Below, one piece after another: positions 31,638 through 39,328 of a stretch of 46,930 bases of DNA (position 1 is its first letter; every line of letters starts with the position of its first letter). This DNA comes from an uncultured Clostridia bacterium (lineage in GTDB: Bacteria; Bacillota; Clostridia; Christensenellales; Borkfalkiaceae): NCBI GenBank assembly GCA_947624805.1, contig CANQLW010000007.1, positions 1-46,930 on the forward strand. Reading direction: 5' to 3'. The notes beneath the pieces were generated by a model. The model ran no database searches. It saw only the letters and a list, made by a program, of their open reading frames with translations, and was not told where the DNA came from. The translations under genes and the position numbers were made by a program.

Positions 31638-34600
31638 TTATGCGTTCTTTGTCCACGTGTTGTCAGGATCTATGAGGGCGGCGGCAACTGCCTTGGGATC
31701 GGAGAAGTCGGGCGTAACGTTAGATTCATAATAATCCGTCACCGTCCAATTCGGATCGGCAAATGTCGCCTCGGTCAAGGGATCGTTCCAGAAGGCGCTC
31801 TTCCCGAGCTCGTTTACGCTCGCGGGAATCGTGACGCTCGTGAGCTCATCGTTGAGAGCAAAGGCATTTGCGCCGATGTGCTCCACCTTTTCGCCGAGCA
31901 AAAGACTCGTAACGCCGCTTTGATAGAACGCGTAATCGCCGATATGTGTGACATTTCCCGTGATGACGACCGACCCGATGCCTACGCCCGCCGTCTCGTT
32001 CTTTGCAAACGCCCAATCGCCGATTCTTTCCACATTTTCGCCGAGGGTGAGCGTCTCGATCCTGCAAGATTCGAAGGCGTGCGCGCCGATCTCCTTCACG
32101 GACGAGGCGATCGTGACATTGTGGAAGATCTTGCCCGAGAAGGCGTAGTCACCGATCTTCCCGACCCCCTCGCCGATCGTTCCCGATTGCGGCACCGTGC
32201 CGAGGATGAGTGTATTTGTTGCGATTTCCACAACGCCGCAAGCTCTTACCTCATAGGCAGAATTCCCCGCCGCCACTTCATAGTGAGAGAGATTGCAGTT
32301 CATGCCGAACGCCGTGGGGTCGATCTTTGTGACCGTCGAGGGAAGGGAGAGGGACTGCGTCGAGACGTTCCAGAACGCATATGCCTTGATCTCCGTCACG
32401 CCCTCGGGAATGACGAGCGTCCTCCCGCCGTTGCTGAACTCCGTCTCTTCTCCCCCAACATGAGGCGCGGCATAGATCTCCGCCGACTCCCACCTGAGCG
32501 GGTTCGCCCCGTCGTCTGCAAAGTCGATCATACACCACTTTGCAAGGTCTCTGATATGGTATGTGACAGGGGTACTATAAGAGGCCATCGCGCCCGCAAA
32601 CGCCCATGAGCCGACTCTCTTCAGTCCCGCGCCGAGGGTAAGGTCGGTGAAGGTCCCGCAGCTCCAGAACGCATAGGCGCCGATCTCCTCCACGCTGTCG
32701 GGAATGACAAACGTCGCGGAGAGCGGAATCTCACGGAACACATGAGCGGGAATGATTTTGATGCCGTACGGGATTTGCGTTGCGGGGCAGCCGAGGGCGA
32801 CGGACATTTCCGTCTTCTCGTAGACACAGTTGCTCTCAGCGGCGAACGTTTGGTTCCCCGCCGCCACGGTGAGCGATGTGACGTTTTTGCAGCCCATGAG
32901 CGCGCCTGCGCCGATTTTTGTCACGTCCTTCCCGATCTGAACGGATTTTAGCTTTGCATATCCCGCAAAGGCGAGCGGCTTGAGCTCGCTGATGCCGTCG
33001 GGGATGACGACATCGGTCACGGCCGAGCCGCCTGCATAGAGCGTCGCATTCGGCGCGGCGAGCGGATTGGTGCCCGCAACAAATTGCTCCGACGCAAACT
33101 CGATAGAGAGCCACCGTGCAAGGGTGGGAATGTTTACCGTCTCAATGGAATTGCACTCGTCGAAGGCATATTCGCCGATCTTTTGGATGCCGTTGCCGAA
33201 GGTCACCGTTTTGAGAGCTTTGCAGCCGTCGAAGGCGCTGTGTTCGATCTCCGTCAAAGCGTCGTGGAAAACGGCCTCTTGGAGCAGGACGCAATTCTCA
33301 AATGCACGATAGCAGATCTTGATCAGATTCTCGCCGAAGGTCACACGCGCAAGATTTTGACATTCGCTGAACGCATACTCCTGCACAAACTTCGTGTCCG
33401 CGCTCATCTCGACCGAGGTGATGTCCTTATCCGCCGCCCCCGCGAGCACGGTATAGGGATGTGCCTCGTTGCCGAGATAATTCACGCCGTCCTTCTTATA
33501 GTATTGAAGGGAAGGACACCCGCCGAACGGCTCATCGCCGAGCACGGCGATATTGGGCCCGACCGTAAGATTTTTGAGCTGCCCGCAGCCGTAGAAGACG
33601 TAATCGCCGAACGAGATCTCCCCATTGCCGATCGTGACGGTTTCAAGCGCGATACAGCCTTGGAAGGTATAAGCTCCGATCGTAATATCCCCGTCACCGA
33701 AATTTACATCAGTAAGAGATGTACACCCATAGAATCCGCCCTGCGTAATTTCGATATCGCAGTCGCCGAACGTGAGCGTTTCGAACCCGCATTCCTGAAA
33801 GGCCCAATCCTCAATCGTAACTTTGCCGCTGCCGAATGTGAGATCGGTAAGGGACGGGCACTTGATAAATGCACAGGTGATGATCTCGATGTCACCGTCG
33901 CCGAACGTGACGGTTTTCAGCTTCGGGCACTCGTCGAACGCCCATTTCCCGACCGTCACCTTCCCGCCGCCGATCGTGACGTCGGTGAGCGCGGGACTGA
34001 AAATAAAGCATTCCTGCCCGATCTCGATGTCGCCTTTCCCGATCGTGAGCGTTTTCAGCTGCGTACAATTGCGGAACGCATACTGCCCGAGCGATACCGA
34101 GCCGCCGCCGATCGTGACCGTCTCCATGCTTTCGCAGCCGAAGAAGGCGTAATCGGCAACCGAAGTCACATTGTCGGGGATCGTCACGCTCCTGAGCGCG
34201 GTATAGCCGAAGGCGCAGTAGCCGATATTTTCGATATTTTTGCCGAACACGACCTCTTCAAGCACTTTCCCGATATCTCTCTCATCCCCGCGGAAAGCGT
34301 GCTCCTTGACTGCAGTGACGGGTTTGCCCTCATATGTATCGGGAATGACGATCTTGGTGAGGGTCTGATTGCTCGCTCCCGTCACGGTGTAGCCGCCGTC
34401 GTTTTCGGAATAGGTGAGCGACGTCGTGCCCTCCGCGTGCCAGCCGCAGACGGAACACTCGTAGTCGTTCACGATCGTGTGCGGCGCCTCGCTGCCCTCC
34501 TGCTTGTCTCCGCAGCGGGTGCAGGCATGGTAATGCACGCTTTCATCCGCGGTGTAATGTGTCTCATCGTAGCTGTGCCCGAGCGCACTGCCCGCGGCCT

Positions 34601-34976
34601 GCCGCGTGTCCGTCTCATCGCAGCCGTCATGGGTGCAATGCGCCGTCTCCGTGCCGTCCTCCGTGCACGTCGCGTCGTCGTTGGGGACGTATGTCTCGAA
34701 GTTATGCCCGAGTTTGCTCCCCGTGACGGGACGGGTGTCCGTCTCATCGCAGCCGTCATGGGTGCAATGCGCCGTCTCCGTGCCATCCTCCGTGCACGTC
34801 GCGTCGTTGTTGGGGACATAGTCCGTGAATGTATGGGTGTGTGTATCCTCTCCGCCCGATTCGGTCTGCGTGCCGCCGGAGGGCTCTTGGGGCGTTTTCT
34901 CGCAAGCGGTAAAGCCGAAGCACAGGCACAGGGCCGCGGCGAGCATCAACAGCGCCGTCAAAAATTTGCGTTTCAT
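31638..34976 (-). CDS. Large BspA-type leucine-rich repeat lipoprotein
   Basis: An 1112-aa surface lipoprotein with a signal peptide and lipobox FTAC (Cys25). Residues about 48-160 hold two near-identical Cys-rich repeats (CTEDGTETAHCTHDGCDETDTR core), then a CTRCG and a CSVCG motif. A long LRR_5 array follows (ADYAFFGCESMETVTIG type), with some units in which Ser-Val is replaced by Asp-Ile. The C-terminus (TDYYESNVTPDFSDPKAVA) is non-repetitive. The ATG at 34976 has AAGGAG upstream. It resembles the neighbouring LRR gene in signal peptide and architecture, and probably displays an adhesive or binding surface. Its DNA is more GC-rich than that of the neighbour. Confidence 0.9.
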   Translation of the reverse strand: MKRKFLTALLMLAAALCLCFGFTACEKTPQEPSGGTQTESGGEDTHTHTFTDYVPNNDATCTEDGTETAHCTHDGCDETDTRPVTGSKLGHNFETYVPNDDATCTEDGTETAHCTHDGCDETDTRQAAGSALGHSYDETHYTADESVHYHACTRCGDKQEGSEAPHTIVNDYECSVCGWHAEGTTSLTYSENDGGYTVTGASNQTLTKIVIPDTYEGKPVTAVKEHAFRGDERDIGKVLEEVVFGKNIENIGYCAFGYTALRSVTIPDNVTSVADYAFFGCESMETVTIGGGSVSLGQYAFRNCTQLKTLTIGKGDIEIGQECFIFSPALTDVTIGGGKVTVGKWAFDECPKLKTVTFGDGDIEIITCAFIKCPSLTDLTFGSGKVTIEDWAFQECGFETLTFGDCDIEITQGGFYGCTSLTDVNFGDGDITIGAYTFQGCIALETVTIGNGEISFGDYVFYGCGQLKNLTVGPNIAVLGDEPFGGCPSLQYYKKDGVNYLGNEAHPYTVLAGAADKDITSVEMSADTKFVQEYAFSECQNLARVTFGENLIKICYRAFENCVLLQEAVFHDALTEIEHSAFDGCKALKTVTFGNGIQKIGEYAFDECNSIETVNIPTLARWLSIEFASEQFVAGTNPLAAPNATLYAGGSAVTDVVIPDGISELKPLAFAGYAKLKSVQIGKDVTKIGAGALMGCKNVTSLTVAAGNQTFAAESNCVYEKTEMSVALGCPATQIPYGIKIIPAHVFREIPLSATFVIPDSVEEIGAYAFWSCGTFTDLTLGAGLKRVGSWAFAGAMASYSTPVTYHIRDLAKWCMIDFADDGANPLRWESAEIYAAPHVGGEETEFSNGGRTLVIPEGVTEIKAYAFWNVSTQSLSLPSTVTKIDPTAFGMNCNLSHYEVAAGNSAYEVRACGVVEIATNTLILGTVPQSGTIGEGVGKIGDYAFSGKIFHNVTIASSVKEIGAHAFESCRIETLTLGENVERIGDWAFAKNETAGVGIGSVVITGNVTHIGDYAFYQSGVTSLLLGEKVEHIGANAFALNDELTSVTIPASVNELGKSAFWNDPLTEATFADPNWTVTDYYESNVTPDFSDPKAVAAALIDPDNTWTKNA

Positions 34977-35005
34977 TCTGTTCTCCTTACGGATTTTTTT
35001 CAGAC

Positions 35006-35032
35006 AAAAAGAAGGACGTTTGATCACGTCCT
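35006..35032 (-). terminator. Terminator-like hairpin in the LRR lipoprotein leader
   Basis: On the minus strand AGGACGT and ACGTCCT form a 7-bp stem with a 6-nt loop, followed by TCTTTTT. It lies 30 nt upstream of the start codon of the gene it precedes, so it would act as an attenuator. Confidence 0.6.
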
Positions 35033-35074
35033 ATACATATGCCGCGGAGGGCATATGCGGTTGTTTTCATACCG

Positions 35075-35114
35075 AAAAAAGCGGGCGGAACGCCATTCAC
35101 AGGCGATCTCCCGC
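35075..35114 (-). terminator. Intrinsic terminator of rpsP-KH
   Basis: On the minus strand GCGGG...CGCC pairs with GGCG...CCCGC around a 7-nt loop with a short internal mismatch, followed by six T. It ends the rpsP-KH transcript before the LRR gene. Confidence 0.7.
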
Positions 35115-35131
35115 ATATGCTCGGTAAAAGC

Positions 35132-35371
35132 TCACTCGTCTCTTTCCTTGATCTCGATGATATACTTTTTCGAGTCCTTGGGCGTCGCAGCGCGCACAAG
35201 CGTGCGGAGCGCCTTTGCGATCTTGCCCTGCTTGCCGATGACCTTGCCCATGTCCGAATCGGCGAGGAGAACGGTCACGTTGATTGCATCCTCCGTCTCC
35301 TCGACGACATAGTCGATGTGCTCCTTGTCCTCGGCGAACTGTCCGACGATATACTTGATAAGTTCTAACAT
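35132..35371 (-). CDS. khpA: KH-domain RNA-binding protein KhpA
   Basis: A 79-aa single KH domain of the YlqC/KhpA family. The GxxG loop is G46-K-Q-G49 within GKVIGKQGKIAKALR. KhpA-type proteins bind RNA, often with KhpB, and influence cell division and envelope growth in Gram-positive bacteria. It lies 51 bp downstream of rpsP, the conserved order in Firmicutes. The usual next genes (rimM, trmD, rplS) are missing; an LRR lipoprotein gene follows instead. Confidence 0.93.
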   Translation of the reverse strand: MLELIKYIVGQFAEDKEHIDYVVEETEDAINVTVLLADSDMGKVIGKQGKIAKALRTLVRAATPKDSKKYIIEIKERDE

Positions 35372-35422
35372 TTCTCGTCACCTCCACAGAGTAGTCCTGC
35401 CGACGGCGGACCCGTGCAAACC

Positions 35423-35716
35423 TTACTTCTTCTTTTTCTTGCCCTTTGTCTTGGGAGCGGAGAGCTTCTCGGACTTCTCGATCGCGCCGACCTTGACGAG
35501 GAGCGATTTCACCGTCTCGGTGGGCTGGACACCCTTTGCGAGCCAATCCTTCGCCTTGTCGACATCGACTTCGAGCGTCACGGGGTTGCTCTTGGGATCG
35601 TAGAAGCCGATCTTCTCGATGTACTCACCTGTCGCGGCTTTGCGTGCGTCCACGACGACGATACGGTAAACGGGGGACTTCTTGTCGCCCATTCTCACCA
35701 ATCTCATTTTGACCAT
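35423..35716 (-). CDS. rpsP: 30S ribosomal protein S16
   Basis: S16 stabilises the 5' domain of 16S rRNA in the small subunit. The 97 aa open with MVKMRLVRMGDKKSPVYRIVVVDARKA, the family signature region, followed by IEKIGFYDPK, and end in a poly-Lys tail. GAGAGG precedes the ATG. It starts the rpsP-khpA pair. ffh, its usual neighbour, is 550 bp away across a repeat tract. Confidence 0.97.
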   Translation of the reverse strand: MVKMRLVRMGDKKSPVYRIVVVDARKAATGEYIEKIGFYDPKSNPVTLEVDVDKAKDWLAKGVQPTETVKSLLVKVGAIEKSEKLSAPKTKGKKKKK

Positions 35717-35805
35717 TGTTTGTTACCTCTCTTTATAATAATTTTTTATTTTTATTGATGTGTACGAAGGTTCGCGCTTCCCTGAGGCGCGAACGGCGCT
35801 CTGCC

Positions 35806-35870
35806 TTGCCTGCCCCTTTTGGGGGCGGGTGGCGCGGCGTAGCCGCGTCAGGTGGGGGCATATTCAGAAC
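35806..35870. repeat. Family B palindromic repeat, copy 3
   Basis: TTGCCTGCCCC, a GCCCC/GGGGGC hairpin, the GCGGC-GTA-GCCGC hairpin and CAGGTGGGGG match copies at 2296 and 4389. The copy is truncated at the right. Confidence 0.8.
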
Positions 35871-35975
35871 TCGTTGCCCACCCCCCTACCCCCCTCCTCA
35901 GGAGGGGGCGTAAAAGGCTCCTCCCAAGGAGGAGCTGTCGCCGAAGGCGACTGAGGTGGGCAATGTTCTAAATCA
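35870..35975. repeat. C-type hairpin repeats between rpsP and ffh
   Basis: Contains CCCCTCCTCAGGAGGGG, CTCCTCCCAAGGAGGAG and CGCCGAAGGCG hairpins, then GACTGAGGTGGG. Similar words occur near 8800 and 39250. No gene is seen in 35717-36267. Confidence 0.6.
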
Positions 35976-35977
35976 CT

Positions 35978-36258
35978 TGCCTTAGGCGGAATTGACTTCC
36001 GCCGTGGGCGACTCAATTTGCCGAACCCCTTCGGCTTAATGTCTTCTCGAGCGAATGAGAGGATGACCCAAGAGGACAAAAACGTAACTCTCCTCGAACG
36101 TATTTATTTGCGTAGCCCCGCGAGATTCTTCGCTTCGCTACTTCGCGGCAAAGCCGCTCGTGCCGCGCTTAGAGCAATAAGAATGCGCGCGGGACAGAAT
36201 GACGCGAGGGGCACGTCTGCGGTGCGCATTCGCGGGACGGAGCAAAGAAATCGTTCGA
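35978..36258. repeat. Family A modular structured repeat, copy 5
   Basis: Hairpin I (GGCGGAA/TTCCGCC) and hairpin II (CCGAA/TTCGG) are as in copy 1. The middle module is a different sequence with its own TCTTCTC/GAGAGGA stem. Terminal hairpin III (36094-36258) uses the TCGAACG/CGTTCGA version of copy 4, and its loop carries C-type repeat sequence. It ends 9 bp before the ffh stop codon. Confidence 0.8.
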
Positions 36259-36267
36259 AATGCCCTC

Positions 36268-37584
36268 TCAAAACGGAAATTTCATCTTCCCCTTGCCGCG
36301 GAAACGCCTCATAAGCTCTTTCGTCTGGTCGAACTGCTTCAAAAGCTGGTTGACTTCTTGCACCGTCGTGCCTGAGCCCAAAGCGATCCTACGCTTTCTC
36401 GGGGAATTGATGATCTGCGGATTATCCCGCTCCTTCGGGGTCATCGAGAGGATGATTGCACGGATCCGCTCGATCTTCTTCTCGTCGATGTCGCCGTCGT
36501 TGAGCTTCATCCTGCCCGCCCCGGGGAGCATACTCATGAGCGCCCCCGCGCCGCCCATTTTTTTCAGGGTCTCGAACTGGGCAAGATAGTCACTCAGCGT
36601 GAAGGAATTTTCCCGCATTTTGCGCTCGAGTTCCCTCGCCTGCTGCTCGGTGACCGCCTCCTGCGCCTTCTCGATGAGGGACAGCACATCCCCCATGCCG
36701 AGGATCCTCGACGCCATACGGTCGGGATAAAAGGGCTCAAGGTCTGTGATCTTCTCCCCTACGCCGATGAATTTGATGGGCTTGCCCGTGACGGCTTTGA
36801 TGGAGAGGCAAGCGCCGCCCCGCGTGTCGCCGTCAAGCTTGGTGAGGATGACCCCCGTGACGCCGAGGCGGGAATTGAAGGTCTCGGCGACATTGACGGC
36901 GTCCTGCCCCGTCATTGCGTCGACGGTGAGAAGAATCTCGGTGACATCGACCTCTTTTTTGATGTCCTCGAGCTCCTGCATGAGCTTTTCGTCGATATGG
37001 AGCCGCCCCGCCGTGTCGATGATGACGGTGTCGAATCCCATCTTCCGTGCATACTCGACGGCCTGTTTTGCAGTCTTGGGGGGCGCCTGCGTGCCCTTTT
37101 CGAACACCTCCGCGCCCGCCTTGCCGCCGACGACCTTGAGCTGGTCGATCGCCGCGGGACGGTAGATATCACAGGCGACGAGGAGGGGCTTTTTGCCCTG
37201 TTTTTTGAGGAGAACGGCGAGCTTTGCACACATCGTCGTCTTGCCCGCGCCCTGAAGGCCGCACATCATGATGACGGTGGGGAGCTTGGAACTCACCTCG
37301 AGCTTGACATTCCCCGGGCCCATGAGGGCGATGAGCTCCTCGTTGACGATCTTGATGACCTGCTGGGCGGGGTTGAGGGATTCAAGGACCTGCTGTCCCA
37401 CCGCCTTCTCACTGACTTCGGCGATGAAATCCTTGGCGACTTTGATGTTGACGTCCGCCTCCAAAAGGGCGATACGCACCTCGCGCATGGCCTGTCTGAT
37501 CTCCAGCTCGGTGAGCTTGCCGCGCTTGGTGAGTTTACTGAAAATATGGTTGAGACGCTCGGAGAGCGAGGCAAAGAGGGCCAT
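36268..37584 (-). CDS. ffh: Signal recognition particle protein Ffh
   Basis: Ffh is the SRP54 GTPase that binds signal sequences and SRP RNA and delivers ribosomes to FtsY at the membrane. The 438 aa hold an N domain (1-90), a G domain with CGLQGAGKTT (109-117), DTAGRLH and TKLDGDTRGG, and a Met-rich M domain from about 300 (SMLPGAGRM, then GSGTTVQEVNQLLKQF). The start is directly adjacent to the ylxM stop codon, so the two are co-translated. The SRP RNA gene is not seen in the window. Confidence 0.98.
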   Translation of the reverse strand: MALFASLSERLNHIFSKLTKRGKLTELEIRQAMREVRIALLEADVNIKVAKDFIAEVSEKAVGQQVLESLNPAQQVIKIVNEELIALMGPGNVKLEVSSKLPTVIMMCGLQGAGKTTMCAKLAVLLKKQGKKPLLVACDIYRPAAIDQLKVVGGKAGAEVFEKGTQAPPKTAKQAVEYARKMGFDTVIIDTAGRLHIDEKLMQELEDIKKEVDVTEILLTVDAMTGQDAVNVAETFNSRLGVTGVILTKLDGDTRGGACLSIKAVTGKPIKFIGVGEKITDLEPFYPDRMASRILGMGDVLSLIEKAQEAVTEQQARELERKMRENSFTLSDYLAQFETLKKMGGAGALMSMLPGAGRMKLNDGDIDEKKIERIRAIILSMTPKERDNPQIINSPRKRRIALGSGTTVQEVNQLLKQFDQTKELMRRFRGKGKMKFPF

Positions 37585-38007
37585 TCAATTCTCCTCGTCG
37601 GGGCCGATCGTTTCGCCGACCGCGACCATTGCAATGATTTCGTCTATCTCCTGCCTGAGGGCGGGATGGTCTGATCCGAATGCTTCGAGCGCACGGGTGA
37701 CGCGCGTCATCATCCGTGACACTTCGAGCGAATAGGCTTGGTTTTGCTCGTTGAAATGCAGTTTTTCTTCGTAAAAATCGAGGAGCTCGCGGCTCTTTTT
37801 GAGAGCGTCCGAGACGGCCTGCTTGGAAATGCCCTTCTCCTCGGCGATTTCGGAGAGGGAGAGATCGTAGAGATAATATTTTTCACAGATCTCCCGCTGT
37901 GTATCGGTGAGAAGGGGCCCGTATGCGTCCCAAAGCTGCAGATATCTGAGCCGCCCGCCCGAAAGGAGCTTCTCCCGCGGCGCGGTCTTGATCGTCGCAA
38001 ACGGCAT
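37585..38007 (-). CDS. ylxM: YlxM-like sigma-type HTH protein, SRP accessory
   Basis: A 140-aa protein with a sigma-70 region 4-like helix-turn-helix (LTDTQREICEKYYLYDLSLSEIAEEKGISKQAVSDALKKS, split here by function: recognition helix at about 65-80). YlxM proteins in Gram-positives are encoded next to ffh and modulate SRP. I chose the ATG at 38007, which has GGAGGGG 4 nt upstream; the longer frame to 38079 reads through the promoter. A near-perfect promoter and two inverted repeats lie just upstream, so it may also regulate its own operon. Confidence 0.9.
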   Translation of the reverse strand: MPFATIKTAPREKLLSGGRLRYLQLWDAYGPLLTDTQREICEKYYLYDLSLSEIAEEKGISKQAVSDALKKSRELLDFYEEKLHFNEQNQAYSLEVSRMMTRVTRALEAFGSDHPALRQEIDEIIAMVAVGETIGPDEEN

Positions 38008-38019
38008 TTTCCCCTCCGC

Positions 38020-38039
38020 GTCAAGCAAATCCGCTTGAC
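38020..38039. promoter_or_regulatory. Inverted repeat in the ylxM leader
   Basis: GTCAAGC (38020-38026) and GCTTGAC (38033-38039) flank 6 nt, immediately before the ylxM ribosome binding site. The half-site TCAAG/CTTGA recurs in the repeat over the -35 region. It may be an operator or an RNA hairpin. Confidence 0.5.
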
Positions 38040-38046
38040 TGTCTCC

Positions 38047-38075
38047 ATTATAGCAGAGAAAAATTCCCCCGTCAA
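38047..38075 (-). promoter_or_regulatory. Sigma-A promoter of ylxM-ffh
   Basis: TTGACG (38070-38075), a 17-nt spacer and TATAAT (38047-38052) on the minus strand. The -35 lies within the inverted repeat 38067-38094. Confidence 0.9.
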
Positions 38076-38094
38076 GCATTTTTCCTTGACGGGG
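38067..38094. promoter_or_regulatory. 10-bp inverted repeat over the ylxM -35 region
   Basis: CCCCGTCAAG and CTTGACGGGG flank an 8-nt centre. It overlaps the -35 element and may be an operator, or a terminator of the upstream ftsY transcript, since a T-rich tail follows on the plus strand only in part. Confidence 0.5.
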
Positions 38095-38139
38095 AAGAAA
38101 TTTTATGTCTTTGTCCCCTCGCTTCCCCTGTTGGGGGTA

Positions 38140-38243
38140 TTGGGGTCATGTTGAGCGAAGCGAAACATCCCATGTACGAAGTCCTGTTGTCCCGTGGGAT
38201 CCTCCGCAGCGCGACACAGTATTGCGCAGCTTATACGCGATTT
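38140..38243. repeat. C-type repeat after ftsY
   Basis: GTCATGTTGAGCGAAGCGAAAC, then CCCGTGGGATCCTCCG and CGCGACACAG resemble the interspersed GTCATCCTGAG repeats elsewhere in the window. It is non-coding and ends at the ftsY stop codon. Confidence 0.45.
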
Positions 38244-39140
38244 TCAAATGAAGCCTTCGACGAACTGCTCCGCATCGAACAACTCCAGATCGTCGATCTT
38301 TTCGCCGACGCTTGCGAAGACGACGGGAACTTTGAGCTCGCCGCAGAGGGAGAATACGAAGCCGCCCTTTGCGGTGCCGTCGAGCTTGGTGAGGACGATG
38401 CCGTCGAGGTCGACCGCCTCGTTGAACAGCTTCGCCTGTGAGAAGGCGTTCTGCCCCGTCGTGGCGTCGAGCACCAAGAATTTATAGAATGTCGCCTCTG
38501 GGAACTCCCGCCCGACGACCCTGTCCATCTTGGACAGTTCCTTCATGAGGTTCTCCTTGACATGGAGCCGCCCCGCCGTATCGATGAGGAGCACGTCCGT
38601 CTTTCTCGCCTTGACGGAGGAGACGGCATCGAAGACGACCGCCGAGGGATCGCTCCCCTCTTCATGCTTGACGATACGCACCTTTGCGCGCTCCGCCCAG
38701 ATCTCGAGCTGTTCTGTCGCCGCCGCCCTGAAGGTGTCCGCCGCCGCGACGGTGACGCTCTTTTTTTGTTTGACGAACCAGTTGGCGACCTTACCGATCG
38801 TGGTCGTCTTGCCGACGCCGTTGACGCCGACGAACATGATGACGCAGGGGTAACGCAGCTCAGGCACAGGCGCCTCGCTCAGGGTGTCCTCGAGGATATC
38901 CTTGAGAAGGTCTGTGACGTACTGCTCGTCCTTGATCTTATTGCCGATCGCCTCTTCCTTGACCTGTTCCACGACGTCCTCGGCGGTCGTGACGCCGACG
39001 TCGGCGGAGATGAGGATCTCCTCGAGCTCGTCGTAGAAGGCGTCGCCGAGTTTATTTTTGAGAAAGAGCTGGCGGAGCTTTGTCGCCATGGTATCGCGCG
39101 TCTTTTTCAGCGCATCCCTGATTTTTCCGAACAGTCCCAT
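38244..39140 (-). CDS. ftsY: Signal recognition particle receptor FtsY
   Basis: FtsY is the membrane-associated GTPase partner of Ffh. The 298 aa comprise an N domain (about 1-90) and a G domain with FVGVNGVGKTTTIGK (103-117), AADTFRAAATEQL, DTAGRLHVKENLM and TKLDGTAKGG. It lacks the long acidic N-terminal extension of the E. coli form, which is normal for Firmicutes. AAGGAG lies 5 nt before the ATG. It is separated from smc by 370 bp of repeats, whereas smc-ftsY usually adjoin in Clostridia. Confidence 0.98.
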   Translation of the reverse strand: MGLFGKIRDALKKTRDTMATKLRQLFLKNKLGDAFYDELEEILISADVGVTTAEDVVEQVKEEAIGNKIKDEQYVTDLLKDILEDTLSEAPVPELRYPCVIMFVGVNGVGKTTTIGKVANWFVKQKKSVTVAAADTFRAAATEQLEIWAERAKVRIVKHEEGSDPSAVVFDAVSSVKARKTDVLLIDTAGRLHVKENLMKELSKMDRVVGREFPEATFYKFLVLDATTGQNAFSQAKLFNEAVDLDGIVLTKLDGTAKGGFVFSLCGELKVPVVFASVGEKIDDLELFDAEQFVEGFI

Positions 39141-39184
39141 AGTACTCCTTATTTTGTGTGTTGGGGTTTTCGAAACCCCTCAGT

Positions 39185-39328
39185 CGCGCAAGGACAGCGC
39201 GCCAGCTCCCCTATGAGGGGAGCCAAAATCCCCTCCTCAGTCACCTTCGGTGACAGCTCCCCCCCAAGGGGGAGCTGTCTTACCCCCTCCTTGGGGAGGG
39301 GGGTAGGGGGGCGGGGACATTCCCTAAT
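39185..39328. repeat. C-type hairpin repeats between ftsY and smc
   Basis: Contains GCTCCCCTATGAGGGGAGC, CACCTTCGGTG, CTCCCCCCCAAGGGGGAG and CCCCTCCTTGGGGAGGGG hairpins in series. No gene lies in 39141-39512. Confidence 0.65.
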
